Source: Bacteroidales bacterium UBA1179 (GTDB lineage Bacteria; Bacteroidota; Bacteroidia; Bacteroidales; Bacteroidaceae). Taken from it: 13,196 nt of DNA. The stretch covers positions 3,876 to 17,071 of the forward strand of contig DBYT01000139.1 in the NCBI GenBank assembly GCA_002309915.1, given 5' to 3'. Below, piece by piece: positions 7,180-13,196 of this stretch. The position numbers were made by a program, and so were the translations under genes. The stretch's first letter is position 1; each line of letters starts with the position of its first letter. Below the pieces are notes generated by a model. It had not been told where the DNA came from, ran no database searches, and saw only the letters and a program-made list of their open reading frames with translations.

Positions 7180-9208
7180 CCTCAGGATAACTGATTCGTG
7201 TGTGGTACATGGTGCGGAGCTTCTCCTTGAAGGTCTCCTTGACGCGGTTTATCTCCTGCCAGCTTATGGGGCAGTCCTGGAAATATCCCTCCTGAACCTG
7301 GGTATCGATAATCTTGTCCACAAGTTCTCCTATACTCTCCTCGGTGTACTCCTTAAGGCTGCGTGAGGCGGCCTCGACGGCATCGGCCATCATGACGACC
7401 GCTGTCTCCTTGGAGTACGGGTTGGGACCGGGATAGCTGAAATCATGCGGATCGGGTTCCTGGTCGGGATGCTCCTGATTGTACTTGATATAGAAATATC
7501 GGGCAACACCCTTGCCGTGATGCGAGGCTATGAAACCGCGGATTGATTCCGGCAGTCCGTACTTGTCGGCCAGTTCCAGACCTTTCTCCACGTGACCCGT
7601 GATGATGCGGGCGCTCTCCTGCGGAGTGAGTTTGTCATGGGGATTGACACCGCTCTGGTTCTCGGTAAAGAAGGGGGCGTTGTCCATCTTGCCTATGTCA
7701 TGATAGAGGGCGGCGGTACGTACCAATTGGGGATTGGCCTTGATACGTGTAGCGGCCTCGGATGCCAGGGTTGAGACCTGCATGGAATGCTGGAATGTGC
7801 CGGGCGCCTTCTCGGCCAGTTCACGCAACAACTGGTTGTTTATGTTGGAGAGTTCTATCAGTGTCACGTTTGATGTGAATCCAAATAGTTTCTCTATCAC
7901 GAACAGCAACGGATAGACAAGCAGTATGATGATGCAGTTGATTGCGAAATAGAGGAATATCAAAGGATCTATGTCGCGGATATTCTCAAGTTGTGTCATC
8001 TGGAAGGCGGTCCATACCAGACTGTATGATATGAATACGAGCAGACAGGTACGCAGTATCTGTGAACGCTGCGAGAGTTCCTTGAGCGAATAGATTCCCG
8101 TAAGGCCGGCCAGGAACTGAAGCAGGACATACTCGTAAGGCATCGAAACGATGAGTGATGTGGAGAGTATGAACGTCATGTATCCGGTGAACGCCGTCCT
8201 GGAGTCAAGGAATATACGGAGCATGATGGCCAGCATGGAGCAGGGGAAGAGGAATATGCTCCAGCTTGAATACTGGCAATAGAGGCCTACGCTCACCGTG
8301 AACAGTGAGATGGAACCGAACAGGAACAAGAGTACGTTACGGTTCTCGATATCGTCCATACGGTACAGACTCAGGTAGATGAACAATACCAGGAAGCAGA
8401 GCAGGACGAATACGCCGCGTCCAGCCCACGTAAGCATTTCAAAACGTTTGGACTGGGTCTTCTCGTTGACAATGCTCAGATAAGAGTTGATGATGTTGCT
8501 TTTCTGAGCGTCAACTATCTCACCCTGATCTATGATCTTCTGACCCTCGACCACCATTCCGCGGTAATGGGATATCTCGTTGAGCTGTGATGTCAGGTCT
8601 GCCTCGGAACGGGCCTCGTCATATACCAGGTTGGGTTGTATGTACTGCTCTATATTGTGCTGCAGCAGAGTATAGCGGTCATATGCATACATCTCGGCAT
8701 CAGTCACCATACGGTAGGCGTCACGTATGCTGCGCACGCTTGATGTCTGTACGAACGATGAGGTGTTGCCCTCATACACGCGGAACAGCCGCTTGCCGGC
8801 CAGGACCTCCTCATCGGAAGTGGATATTATGCCGTCACGGTATACCTTCTCCAGACGGTAACGCAGGGCCTTGTAGGAATCTTCCCAGACCAGCTTGCTC
8901 AGGCTGTCTTCATAAAATTTGTCAAAACGGGCCAGAGCGGCATCGGCCACACCTGCATTGCGGCTGAAATAAGGGGCGAATGAAGCCTTGACACTGTCGG
9001 CCTCGGCCTGCCATACGTCATCACTCTTCTGGATGGAGAAATTGAAGGGTGCTATCAGCACGTCATAAGTCCACGGCTTACCCACGGTGAAGGTATATTT
9101 CTCCTGCCTTTCGGCGGGCATGAAGTATACGGTCAGCAGAGCCGAAACCACTGACAATATGATGAGAAGACTGCGGTTGCTCCTTAGAAAGCCTCTTTTA
9201 TCATTCAT
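7148..9208 (-). CDS. 7TM-HD phosphohydrolase, PgpH family (likely c-di-AMP phosphodiesterase)
   Basis: A 686-residue membrane protein with the full PgpH/7TMR-HD layout. An N-terminal anchor (about 13-31) is followed by a roughly 230-residue extracytoplasmic 7TMR-HDED-type domain (about 35-258), a bundle of about seven membrane helices (about 260-442) and a cytoplasmic HD domain. The metal-binding HD residues are visible: H474 (FQHS), H503/D504 (YHDIGK), H539 (TGHV), H563/H564 (SHHGKG) and D609 (MADAVEA). In Listeria, PgpH hydrolyses the second messenger c-di-AMP; the same activity is an inference here, and I did not assign a gene symbol because the Bacteroidetes members are less studied. It is divergent from gltX across an 84-base gap and converges on priA with a 32-base overlap. 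The ATG at 9206-9208 gives the expected short cytoplasmic N-terminus. Confidence 0.9.
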   Translation of the reverse strand: MNDKRGFLRSNRSLLIILSVVSALLTVYFMPAERQEKYTFTVGKPWTYDVLIAPFNFSIQKSDDVWQAEADSVKASFAPYFSRNAGVADAALARFDKFYEDSLSKLVWEDSYKALRYRLEKVYRDGIISTSDEEVLAGKRLFRVYEGNTSSFVQTSSVRSIRDAYRMVTDAEMYAYDRYTLLQHNIEQYIQPNLVYDEARSEADLTSQLNEISHYRGMVVEGQKIIDQGEIVDAQKSNIINSYLSIVNEKTQSKRFEMLTWAGRGVFVLLCFLVLFIYLSLYRMDDIENRNVLLFLFGSISLFTVSVGLYCQYSSWSIFLFPCSMLAIMLRIFLDSRTAFTGYMTFILSTSLIVSMPYEYVLLQFLAGLTGIYSLKELSQRSQILRTCLLVFISYSLVWTAFQMTQLENIRDIDPLIFLYFAINCIIILLVYPLLFVIEKLFGFTSNVTLIELSNINNQLLRELAEKAPGTFQHSMQVSTLASEAATRIKANPQLVRTAALYHDIGKMDNAPFFTENQSGVNPHDKLTPQESARIITGHVEKGLELADKYGLPESIRGFIASHHGKGVARYFYIKYNQEHPDQEPDPHDFSYPGPNPYSKETAVVMMADAVEAASRSLKEYTEESIGELVDKIIDTQVQEGYFQDCPISWQEINRVKETFKEKLRTMYHTRISYPEATVGQGQKKQ

Positions 9209-9265
9209 TAAGATTATACTACTTGGTTGGCTTGTAAAAATAGGACTTTTTCATGATAAAATGAT

Positions 9266-9273
9266 TAATTTTG
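9266..9273 (+). promoter_or_regulatory. Bacteroidetes-type -7 box for gltX-waaA
   Basis: TAATTTTG is an exact TAnnTTTG match, followed by CACCG, 19 bases before the gltX ATG. No good -33 TTTG stands at the usual distance. The box lies in the 84-base gap between the divergent phosphohydrolase gene and gltX and would give a leader of about 10-15 bases. Confidence 0.7.
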
Positions 9274-9292
9274 CACCGCTAAAACGAAAGAG

Positions 9293-10822
9293 ATGACAGA
9301 CAATTCAGGCAGCCGCCGCGTCAGGGTGCGTTTTGCGCCCAGTCCTACAGGACCGCTTCACATTGGTGGCGTACGTACTGCACTTTACAATTACCTTTTC
9401 GCCCGCAAGAACGGGGGCGACCTTATTTTCAGAATAGAGGATACTGACAGCAACCGCTTTGTACCGGGTGCTGAAGAATATATACTTGAGGCTTTCCGCT
9501 GGCTCGGAATCAAGTTCGACGAAGGTGTTTCCTTTGGCGGCAACTACGGTCCCTACCGTCAGTCGGAGCGCAGGGATATCTATAAGAAGTATGTTGACCA
9601 GCTGCTTGAGGCCGGCAAGGCATACATAGCTTTTGACACCCCCGCAGAACTCGAGGCCAAGCGCAACGAAATTCCCAATTTCCAGTATGATGCCGCCACC
9701 CGCGGTCAGATGCGCAACTCACTTACACTCCCGGCCGATGAGGTCAAGGCTCTCATTGAGGCAGGCAACCAGTATGTGGTACGTTTTCTCATCGAGCCCG
9801 ATCAGGAGGTCGAGGTCGATGACATTATCCGCGGCAAGGTTACCATCAATTCTTCCGTACTGGATGACAAGGTTCTCTATAAGTCAGCAGACCAGCTCCC
9901 CACTTACCATCTGGCAAACATCGTCGATGACCACCTGATGGAGGTTACCCACGTAATCCGCGGTGAAGAGTGGCTGCCTTCAGCACCTCTGCATGTACTG
10001 CTTTACCGTGCATTCGGCTGGGAGGATACCATGCCGCAGTTCGCTCATCTGCCCCTGCTGCTCAAGCCCGAGGGTAACGGCAAGCTGAGCAAGCGTGACG
10101 GTGACCGTCTGGGATTCCCCGTGTTCCCCCTGGAGTGGCATGATCCCAAGACCGGTGAGATATCATCGGGCTACCGCGAAAAGGATTATCTGCCTGAGGC
10201 CGTCATCAACTTCCTGGCTCTGCTGGGCTGGAATCCCGGCGATGACCGTGAGATCATGACAATGGATGAGATGGTTGACCTTTTCAACCTGGAGAAGTGC
10301 AGCAAGGCCGGTGCCCGTTTCAACTATCAGAAACTCGTCTGGTTCAACCACGAATATATCATGCTCAAGAGCGATCGCGAGATTGCCGAGCTTTTCAATC
10401 CTATCCTTGAAAGCCACGGAGTAAAGGCTCCCATGGAACGTGTGGAGACAGCCGTAGGTCTGGTCAAGAACCGCGTCAACTTTGTAGGCGAACTCTGGGA
10501 CAACTGCTCATACCTGTTCCAGGCTCCCACTCAGTTTGATGAGAAGTCACTCAAGAAATGGTGGAAGGACGAGGCTCCCAAGACCACTGCCGAACTGTGC
10601 GATTTCCTGGAGGCACAGCCTGACTGGAACGGCGAGACACTTGAACCCAAGGTGATGGAATGGATTGCCTCAAAGGGTTACGCTACCGGAAAGGTCATGA
10701 ACGCCCTGCGTGTAACTCTTGTAGGAGCAGCCATGGGTCCGCAGATTTTCTGCATCACTGACTTCCTGGGACGTGAAGAGACATTAAGACGTGCCCGCAA
10801 GGCCATTTCCGAACTTTCCTGA
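9293..10822 (+). CDS. gltX: Glutamyl-tRNA synthetase
   Basis: A 509-residue class I aminoacyl-tRNA synthetase that charges tRNA-Glu with glutamate in the cytoplasm. The N-terminal catalytic fold shows RVRFAPSPTGPLHIGG, with the HIGH-type motif at 21-26, then FRIEDTD (46-52), which is typical for glutamate enzymes. The KMSKS-type loop is KLSKR (264-268). The C-terminal half is the helical anticodon-binding domain of bacterial GltX. Just after KLSKR is a segment of about 30 residues (LGFPVFPLEWHDPKTG and onward to about 300) that seems long compared with proteobacterial GltX and, as I recall, is usual in Bacteroidetes. The ATG at 9293 follows a -7 box, and waaA starts 14 bases after the stop, so the two probably form one operon. 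Confidence 0.97.
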   Translation: MTDNSGSRRVRVRFAPSPTGPLHIGGVRTALYNYLFARKNGGDLIFRIEDTDSNRFVPGAEEYILEAFRWLGIKFDEGVSFGGNYGPYRQSERRDIYKKYVDQLLEAGKAYIAFDTPAELEAKRNEIPNFQYDAATRGQMRNSLTLPADEVKALIEAGNQYVVRFLIEPDQEVEVDDIIRGKVTINSSVLDDKVLYKSADQLPTYHLANIVDDHLMEVTHVIRGEEWLPSAPLHVLLYRAFGWEDTMPQFAHLPLLLKPEGNGKLSKRDGDRLGFPVFPLEWHDPKTGEISSGYREKDYLPEAVINFLALLGWNPGDDREIMTMDEMVDLFNLEKCSKAGARFNYQKLVWFNHEYIMLKSDREIAELFNPILESHGVKAPMERVETAVGLVKNRVNFVGELWDNCSYLFQAPTQFDEKSLKKWWKDEAPKTTAELCDFLEAQPDWNGETLEPKVMEWIASKGYATGKVMNALRVTLVGAAMGPQIFCITDFLGREETLRRARKAISELS

Positions 10823-10836
10823 TTTTATAGCAAGAG

Positions 10837-12066
10837 ATGATCATCTACACAATAGGCATTTATTTATATGCGCTGTGTATAAATATAGCGGCATTATTCA
10901 ATAAGAAGGCCCGTCTTCTCATCAAGGGACACAACCATATCCTTGACACTATCAGGGATCAGGTTGATAAGGATTCCAAATACCTGTGGTTCCACGCCTC
11001 CTCACTCGGAGAGTTCGAGCAGGGACGTCCCCTGATTGAGAGAATCCACAGCAAGCATCCCGAATGCCGTATCCTGCTCACCTTCTTCTCACCTTCAGGC
11101 TATGAGGTACGCAAGGATTACAAGGGGGCCGATATAGTATGCTATATCCCCTTTGACACTCCCTTCAATGTCCGCAGGTTCCTGGATACCATCAGTATCG
11201 AGAAGGCATTCTTCATCAAGTATGAGTTCTGGCCCAATTTCCTCAGAGGACTCCACAAAAGGAACATCGATATATTCAGCATATCATCCATATTCCGTGA
11301 CAACCAGCTTTTCTTCAAGTGGTACGGACGCGGATATGCCAGGGCGCTGACATACTTCAAGCATCTCTTTGTACAGGACCGTCACTCCAAGGACCTGCTC
11401 AAGAGCATCGGCATAACCGATGTCTCCATCGTGGGTGACACACGTGCCGACCGCGTACTCGAGGTTGCAGCCGCTTCAAAGCAGTTCCCGGTGATTGAGA
11501 AATTCGTGAACGGTGACCCCACCTTCATAGCAGGCAGTTCATGGCCGGCCGATGAGGAACTCTTCATTCCCTACTTCCTGACCAAGCCGGACTGGAAACT
11601 CATCATTGCACCCCATGAGATACATGAGGAGCATCTGGCAGAGATTGAGGGACGTCTCAAGGGACGTGACTTCATACGCCTGTCAAAAGCCACACTGGAT
11701 AACATCAAGGGTTACGACACCCTCATCATAGACTGCTTCGGCATGCTCTCATCCATCTACCGCTACGGCCACATCGCATATATCGGCGGTGGATTCGGAG
11801 TGGGAATCCATAACGTACTGGAGGCAGCGGTATTTGACATACCCGTTCTCTTCGGCCCCAACAACCAGCGTTTCCGTGAGGCTCAGGACCTCAAGCATGT
11901 CAAAGGCGGTTTTGAGATAACCGATGCATACTCACTGCGCATCCTGATTGACAAGTTCATCAGCGATCCGGGATTCCTCAAGAAAGCAGGAAAGAACGCA
12001 GGTGACTACGTTCGCAGCAGCAGCGGTACATCAGACAAAATCCTTGGCGAGATTGGTTTAGACTGA
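10837..12066 (+). CDS. waaA: Kdo transferase (lipid IVA 3-deoxy-D-manno-octulosonic acid transferase)
   Basis: A 409-residue GT-B glycosyltransferase that adds Kdo from CMP-Kdo to the lipid A precursor at the cytoplasmic face of the inner membrane. An N-terminal hydrophobic anchor (about 3-20) precedes the signature WFHASSLGEFEQGRPL (51-66), whose glutamate E59 sits where the catalytic base lies in WaaA. Further family marks are KYEFWPNFL (128-136), IVGDTRADRV (198-207), IAGSSWPADE (231-240) and, in the CMP-Kdo-binding lobe, GGGFGVGIHNVLEAA (317-331) followed by PVLFGPN. How many Kdo units it adds cannot be read from the sequence. It is cotranscribed with gltX, judging from the 14-base gap, and ends in a terminator 21 bases after the stop. 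Confidence 0.95.
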   Translation: MIIYTIGIYLYALCINIAALFNKKARLLIKGHNHILDTIRDQVDKDSKYLWFHASSLGEFEQGRPLIERIHSKHPECRILLTFFSPSGYEVRKDYKGADIVCYIPFDTPFNVRRFLDTISIEKAFFIKYEFWPNFLRGLHKRNIDIFSISSIFRDNQLFFKWYGRGYARALTYFKHLFVQDRHSKDLLKSIGITDVSIVGDTRADRVLEVAAASKQFPVIEKFVNGDPTFIAGSSWPADEELFIPYFLTKPDWKLIIAPHEIHEEHLAEIEGRLKGRDFIRLSKATLDNIKGYDTLIIDCFGMLSSIYRYGHIAYIGGGFGVGIHNVLEAAVFDIPVLFGPNNQRFREAQDLKHVKGGFEITDAYSLRILIDKFISDPGFLKKAGKNAGDYVRSSSGTSDKILGEIGLD

Positions 12067-12087
12067 TAAGTTCCCAGTTGCAGTAAA

Positions 12088-12134
12088 GTAAAATAAAGCC
12101 CTGACAGCAAAGCATTGTCAGGGCTTTATTTTAC
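12088..12134. terminator. Perfect 19-bp inverted repeat, bidirectional terminator
   Basis: Arms 12088-12106 and 12116-12134 are perfectly complementary over 19 bp around a 9-base loop. The G/C-rich core (GCCCTGACA / TGTCAGGGC) sits next to the loop and is flanked by TAAAATAAA / TTTATTTTA, so either strand gives a GC core followed by a U-rich run. It can therefore end both the gltX-waaA transcript and any minus-strand transcript coming from the gene at 12326-12844. Confidence 0.9.
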
Positions 12135-12154
12135 CCGGCCGGAGGCCGGCAGAG

Positions 12155-12179
12155 TGGAATGGAATGAAATGGAATGGAA
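12155..12179 (+). repeat. Five tandem 5-bp repeats (TGGAA)
   Basis: Units TGGAA, TGGAA, TGAAA, TGGAA and TGGAA run head to tail, with one substitution in the middle unit. The array lies in noncoding DNA between the terminator stem and the tetraloop hairpin. Confidence 0.88.
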
Positions 12180-12182
12180 CGG

Positions 12183-12206
12183 GTTTGGGGCGTCGCCGCC
12201 CCAAAC
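12183..12206. repeat. Perfect 10-bp hairpin with TCGC loop
   Basis: GTTTGGGGCG (12183-12192) and CGCCCCAAAC (12197-12206) are exact reverse complements around TCGC. On the plus strand it is followed by T and then eight A, not by a T-tract. On the minus strand the T-tract comes before the hairpin, so it is not a standard terminator in either direction. Confidence 0.85.
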
Positions 12207-12253
12207 TAAAAAAAAGGTCGTGTACCTAATACGCAGATAAGACCCCATCCAAC

Positions 12254-12282
12254 GACTTTTGAGGCCAAAGGCCAAAAAAGTC
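12254..12282. repeat. 13-position hairpin with AAA loop
   Basis: The arms 12254-12266 (GACTTTTGAGGCC) and 12270-12282 (GGCCAAAAAAGTC) pair at 11 of 13 positions, with a two-base internal mismatch, around the loop AAA. No T-tract follows on either strand. Part of the left arm can instead pair with 12212-12221. Confidence 0.75.
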
Positions 12283-12325
12283 AAAAACATCCGAGCGCCG
12301 AAGGCGAGAGAAACCCGCCGGAAGG

Positions 12326-12844
12326 TTATTCCTCTTTGTACCAGCTGGCGTACATGTGATAGTCCCGGGCAATGCGCTGATTCATCTCCTCAGCCTGAGC
12401 CGGATCCACATCCTTGATATACTTGGCCGGAACGCCTGCCCATAATGTATGGGGCGGAATCACCGTCTTACCGGTAACAACCGATCCGGCTGCCACGATG
12501 GCACCCTCACCCACTACGGCATGATCCAGAACAACTGATCCCATACCTATCAGGGCGTTGTCCTTAATCTCGGCACCATGGATGGTAACATTATGGCCAA
12601 CCGATACATTATCACCTATCACTGTTGTTGAACGCTGATAAAGAGTATGGATTACAGTGCCGTCCTGTATGTTGGTTCCGTTACCTATGCGAATGGAGTT
12701 GACATCGCCGCGAAGTACCGTTCCGAACCATATGCTGCACCCCTCTCCTATTACCACATCACCTATGATTGCAGCGTTGTCGGCAAGGAAACAATCCTCT
12801 CCGATTTTGGGGGTAAAGCCTCTGACTGATTTGATGATTGCCAT
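12326..12844 (-). CDS. Gamma-carbonic-anhydrase-like left-handed beta-helix protein (YrdA/PaaY family)
   Basis: A 172-residue protein made of hexapeptide repeats (for example IGDVVIGEGCSIWFGTVLRGDV and IGDNVSVGHNVTIHG) that fold as a left-handed parallel beta-helix and assemble as trimers. Three histidines, H66, H84 and H89, fall at the positions and spacing of the zinc ligands of gamma-carbonic anhydrase. The active-site RGD arginine and aspartate (R45, D47) and Q60 are also present. The acidic proton-shuttle loop of the archaeal enzyme Cam is missing, as is common in bacterial YrdA/CamH-type members, so actual CO2 hydration activity is uncertain; some relatives are acyltransferase-like or of unknown role. 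A C-terminal helical tail (about 147-172) follows the WAGVPAKYIKD end of the helix. It is a single gene, divergent from the malate dehydrogenase gene, with its own -7-like box. Confidence 0.9.
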   Translation of the reverse strand: MAIIKSVRGFTPKIGEDCFLADNAAIIGDVVIGEGCSIWFGTVLRGDVNSIRIGNGTNIQDGTVIHTLYQRSTTVIGDNVSVGHNVTIHGAEIKDNALIGMGSVVLDHAVVGEGAIVAAGSVVTGKTVIPPHTLWAGVPAKYIKDVDPAQAEEMNQRIARDYHMYASWYKEE

Positions 12845-12870
12845 TATCCGGATATGTTTTTTTTCAGGTG

Positions 12871-12878
12871 CTAAAATA
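12871..12878 (-). promoter_or_regulatory. Probable -7 box of the carbonic-anhydrase-like gene
   Basis: Read on the minus strand it is TATTTTAG followed by CACC. It differs from TAnnTTTG at one position and shares the GCACC continuation seen at the -7 boxes at 3563 and 9266. It lies 26 bases before the start codon. No -33 element is clear. Confidence 0.5.
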
Positions 12879-12923
12879 GTGCAACTTTTCTGAATTTATA
12901 TACCAATCAAACAAGTTATTGAT

Positions 12924-12931
12924 TACTTTTG
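12924..12931 (+). promoter_or_regulatory. Bacteroidetes-type -7 box for malate dehydrogenase
   Basis: TACTTTTG is an exact TAnnTTTG match, 43 bases before the ATG at 12975. It would give a leader of roughly 35 bases. No TTTG is visible at the usual -33 spacing. Confidence 0.65.
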
Positions 12932-12974
12932 TGGTCCAAGACAAAAATAACGGACTTATATACTTAAAACAGCT

Positions 12975-13196
12975 ATGAAGTTTTTGACAAATGAGAAACT
13001 GGTCATCTCTGGCGCAGCCGGTATGATCGGATCAAACATGGCTCAGACAGCCATTATGATGGGCCTTTCATCAAACATCTGCCTTTATGATGTTTATCTT
13101 CCCGGTCTGGAGGGTGTAGTTGAGGAACTCCGTCACTGCGCATTCCCCGGTGTCAACATCACCTTCACCGACAAGGTTGAGGAGGCTTTCAAGGAT
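12975..13196 (+). CDS. mdh: Malate dehydrogenase, N-terminal part (partial)
   Basis: The first 74 codons of an NAD-dependent lactate/malate dehydrogenase-family protein; the frame is open to the window edge. The Rossmann nucleotide-binding loop GAAGMIG (13-19) follows the first beta-strand. The second strand ends in CLYDVY, with D39 at the place that binds the NAD ribose. PGLEGVVEELRHCAFPGVNITFT then follows, as I recall from Bacteroides and Prevotella malate dehydrogenases. The catalytic Arg/Asp/His residues lie outside the window, so malate rather than lactate specificity rests on overall resemblance. The ATG at 12975 is supported by a -7 box 43 bases upstream. The gene would interconvert malate and oxaloacetate in the cytoplasm, in the reductive branch toward succinate and propionate in these anaerobes. 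Confidence 0.85.
   Translation, partial: MKFLTNEKLVISGAAGMIGSNMAQTAIMMGLSSNICLYDVYLPGLEGVVEELRHCAFPGVNITFTDKVEEAFKD

Larger units (their letters stand above)
12135..12325. other. Palindrome-rich noncoding gap
   Basis: No plausible gene lies between the terminator and the carbonic-anhydrase-like gene. The stretch mixes A-runs with short GC-rich hairpins. Three share the core GCC-RRA-GGC: CCGGCC-GGA-GGCCGG at 12135-12149, GGCC-AAA-GGCC at 12263-12273 and CGCC-GAA-GGCG at 12296-12306. A weaker relative, GCCGGAAGG, is at 12317-12325. A TGGAA pentamer array and a tetraloop hairpin lie among them. If transcribed, it would be the 3' UTR of the minus-strand gene. Confidence 0.75.

Noticed and set aside
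8587..8967. 126-codon open frame antisense to the 7TM-HD gene
   Set aside because: The Arg/His/Cys/Pro-rich composition typical of a reverse-frame shadow, with no signal or motif.
9235..9242. Minus-strand TATTTTTA as the promoter of the 7TM-HD gene, and a nearby minus-strand TATAAT
   Set aside because: It lacks the final G of TAnnTTTG and the CACC continuation, and has no -33 partner. The TATAAT form is not the usual Bacteroidetes signal, so neither was listed as a feature.
12845..12854. 10-bp palindrome TATCCGGATA next to the carbonic-anhydrase-like start codon
   Set aside because: A single short palindrome is expected by chance at this scale, with no second copy or known operator match.
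12657..12893. Plus-strand open frames over the carbonic-anhydrase-like gene
   Set aside because: The minus frame encodes clear hexapeptide repeats and histidine ligands; the plus frames are shadows.
1..13196. Mobile element, CRISPR, tRNA/rRNA or defence genes
   Set aside because: No transposase, integrase, spaced direct repeats, cloverleaf sequence or nuclease/toxin motifs were seen on either strand. Codon use and gene types look uniformly core-genome.

Overview
The window looks like chromosomal DNA from a Bacteroidales bacterium, probably Prevotella-like or a related gut/rumen lineage. Four things support this: a GldKLMN type IX secretion block (a Bacteroidetes-specific machine), -7 boxes of the Bacteroidetes form TAnnTTTG, little sign of Shine-Dalgarno sequences, and Bacteroidetes-style versions of GltX and malate dehydrogenase. 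Every protein-coding gene belongs to a recognisable family. I found no phage, transposase, CRISPR array, defence island or RNA gene.

Layout. (1) 1-3477, plus strand: the end of gldK, then gldL, gldM and gldN, tightly packed. They encode the trans-envelope core of the type IX secretion system (T9SS): an outer-membrane-associated GldK/GldN ring and the inner-membrane GldL/GldM proton-driven motor. A 7-bp tandem repeat fills the gldM-gldN gap, and a hairpin terminator follows gldN. (2) 3563-4918: a promoter, two tandem paralogous outer-membrane beta-barrel genes and a strong terminator. (3) 4936-7179: priA, the replication-restart helicase. It overlaps by 32 bp, tail to tail, the minus-strand gene at 7148-9208 for a 7TM-HD phosphohydrolase of the PgpH family (c-di-AMP phosphodiesterase-like). 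(4) 9266-12134: a divergent promoter, then gltX (glutamyl-tRNA synthetase) and waaA (Kdo transferase for lipid A), closed by a perfect 19-bp inverted-repeat terminator. (5) 12135-12325: a noncoding gap packed with small palindromes and a 5-bp tandem repeat. (6) 12326-12844, minus strand: a gamma-carbonic-anhydrase-like left-handed beta-helix protein. Facing away from it, the start of a malate dehydrogenase gene (12975 onward) runs off the window.

Functional links are clearest for the T9SS block. The two small barrels after it could be envelope partners, but they have their own promoter and nothing in the sequence proves a secretion role. The rest is housekeeping: replication restart, signalling nucleotide turnover, tRNA charging, LPS core synthesis and central carbon metabolism. 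The least explained part is the palindrome-rich gap at 12135-12325, which may belong to a dispersed repeat family or be a structured 3' UTR. I see no convincing previously undescribed protein system here.
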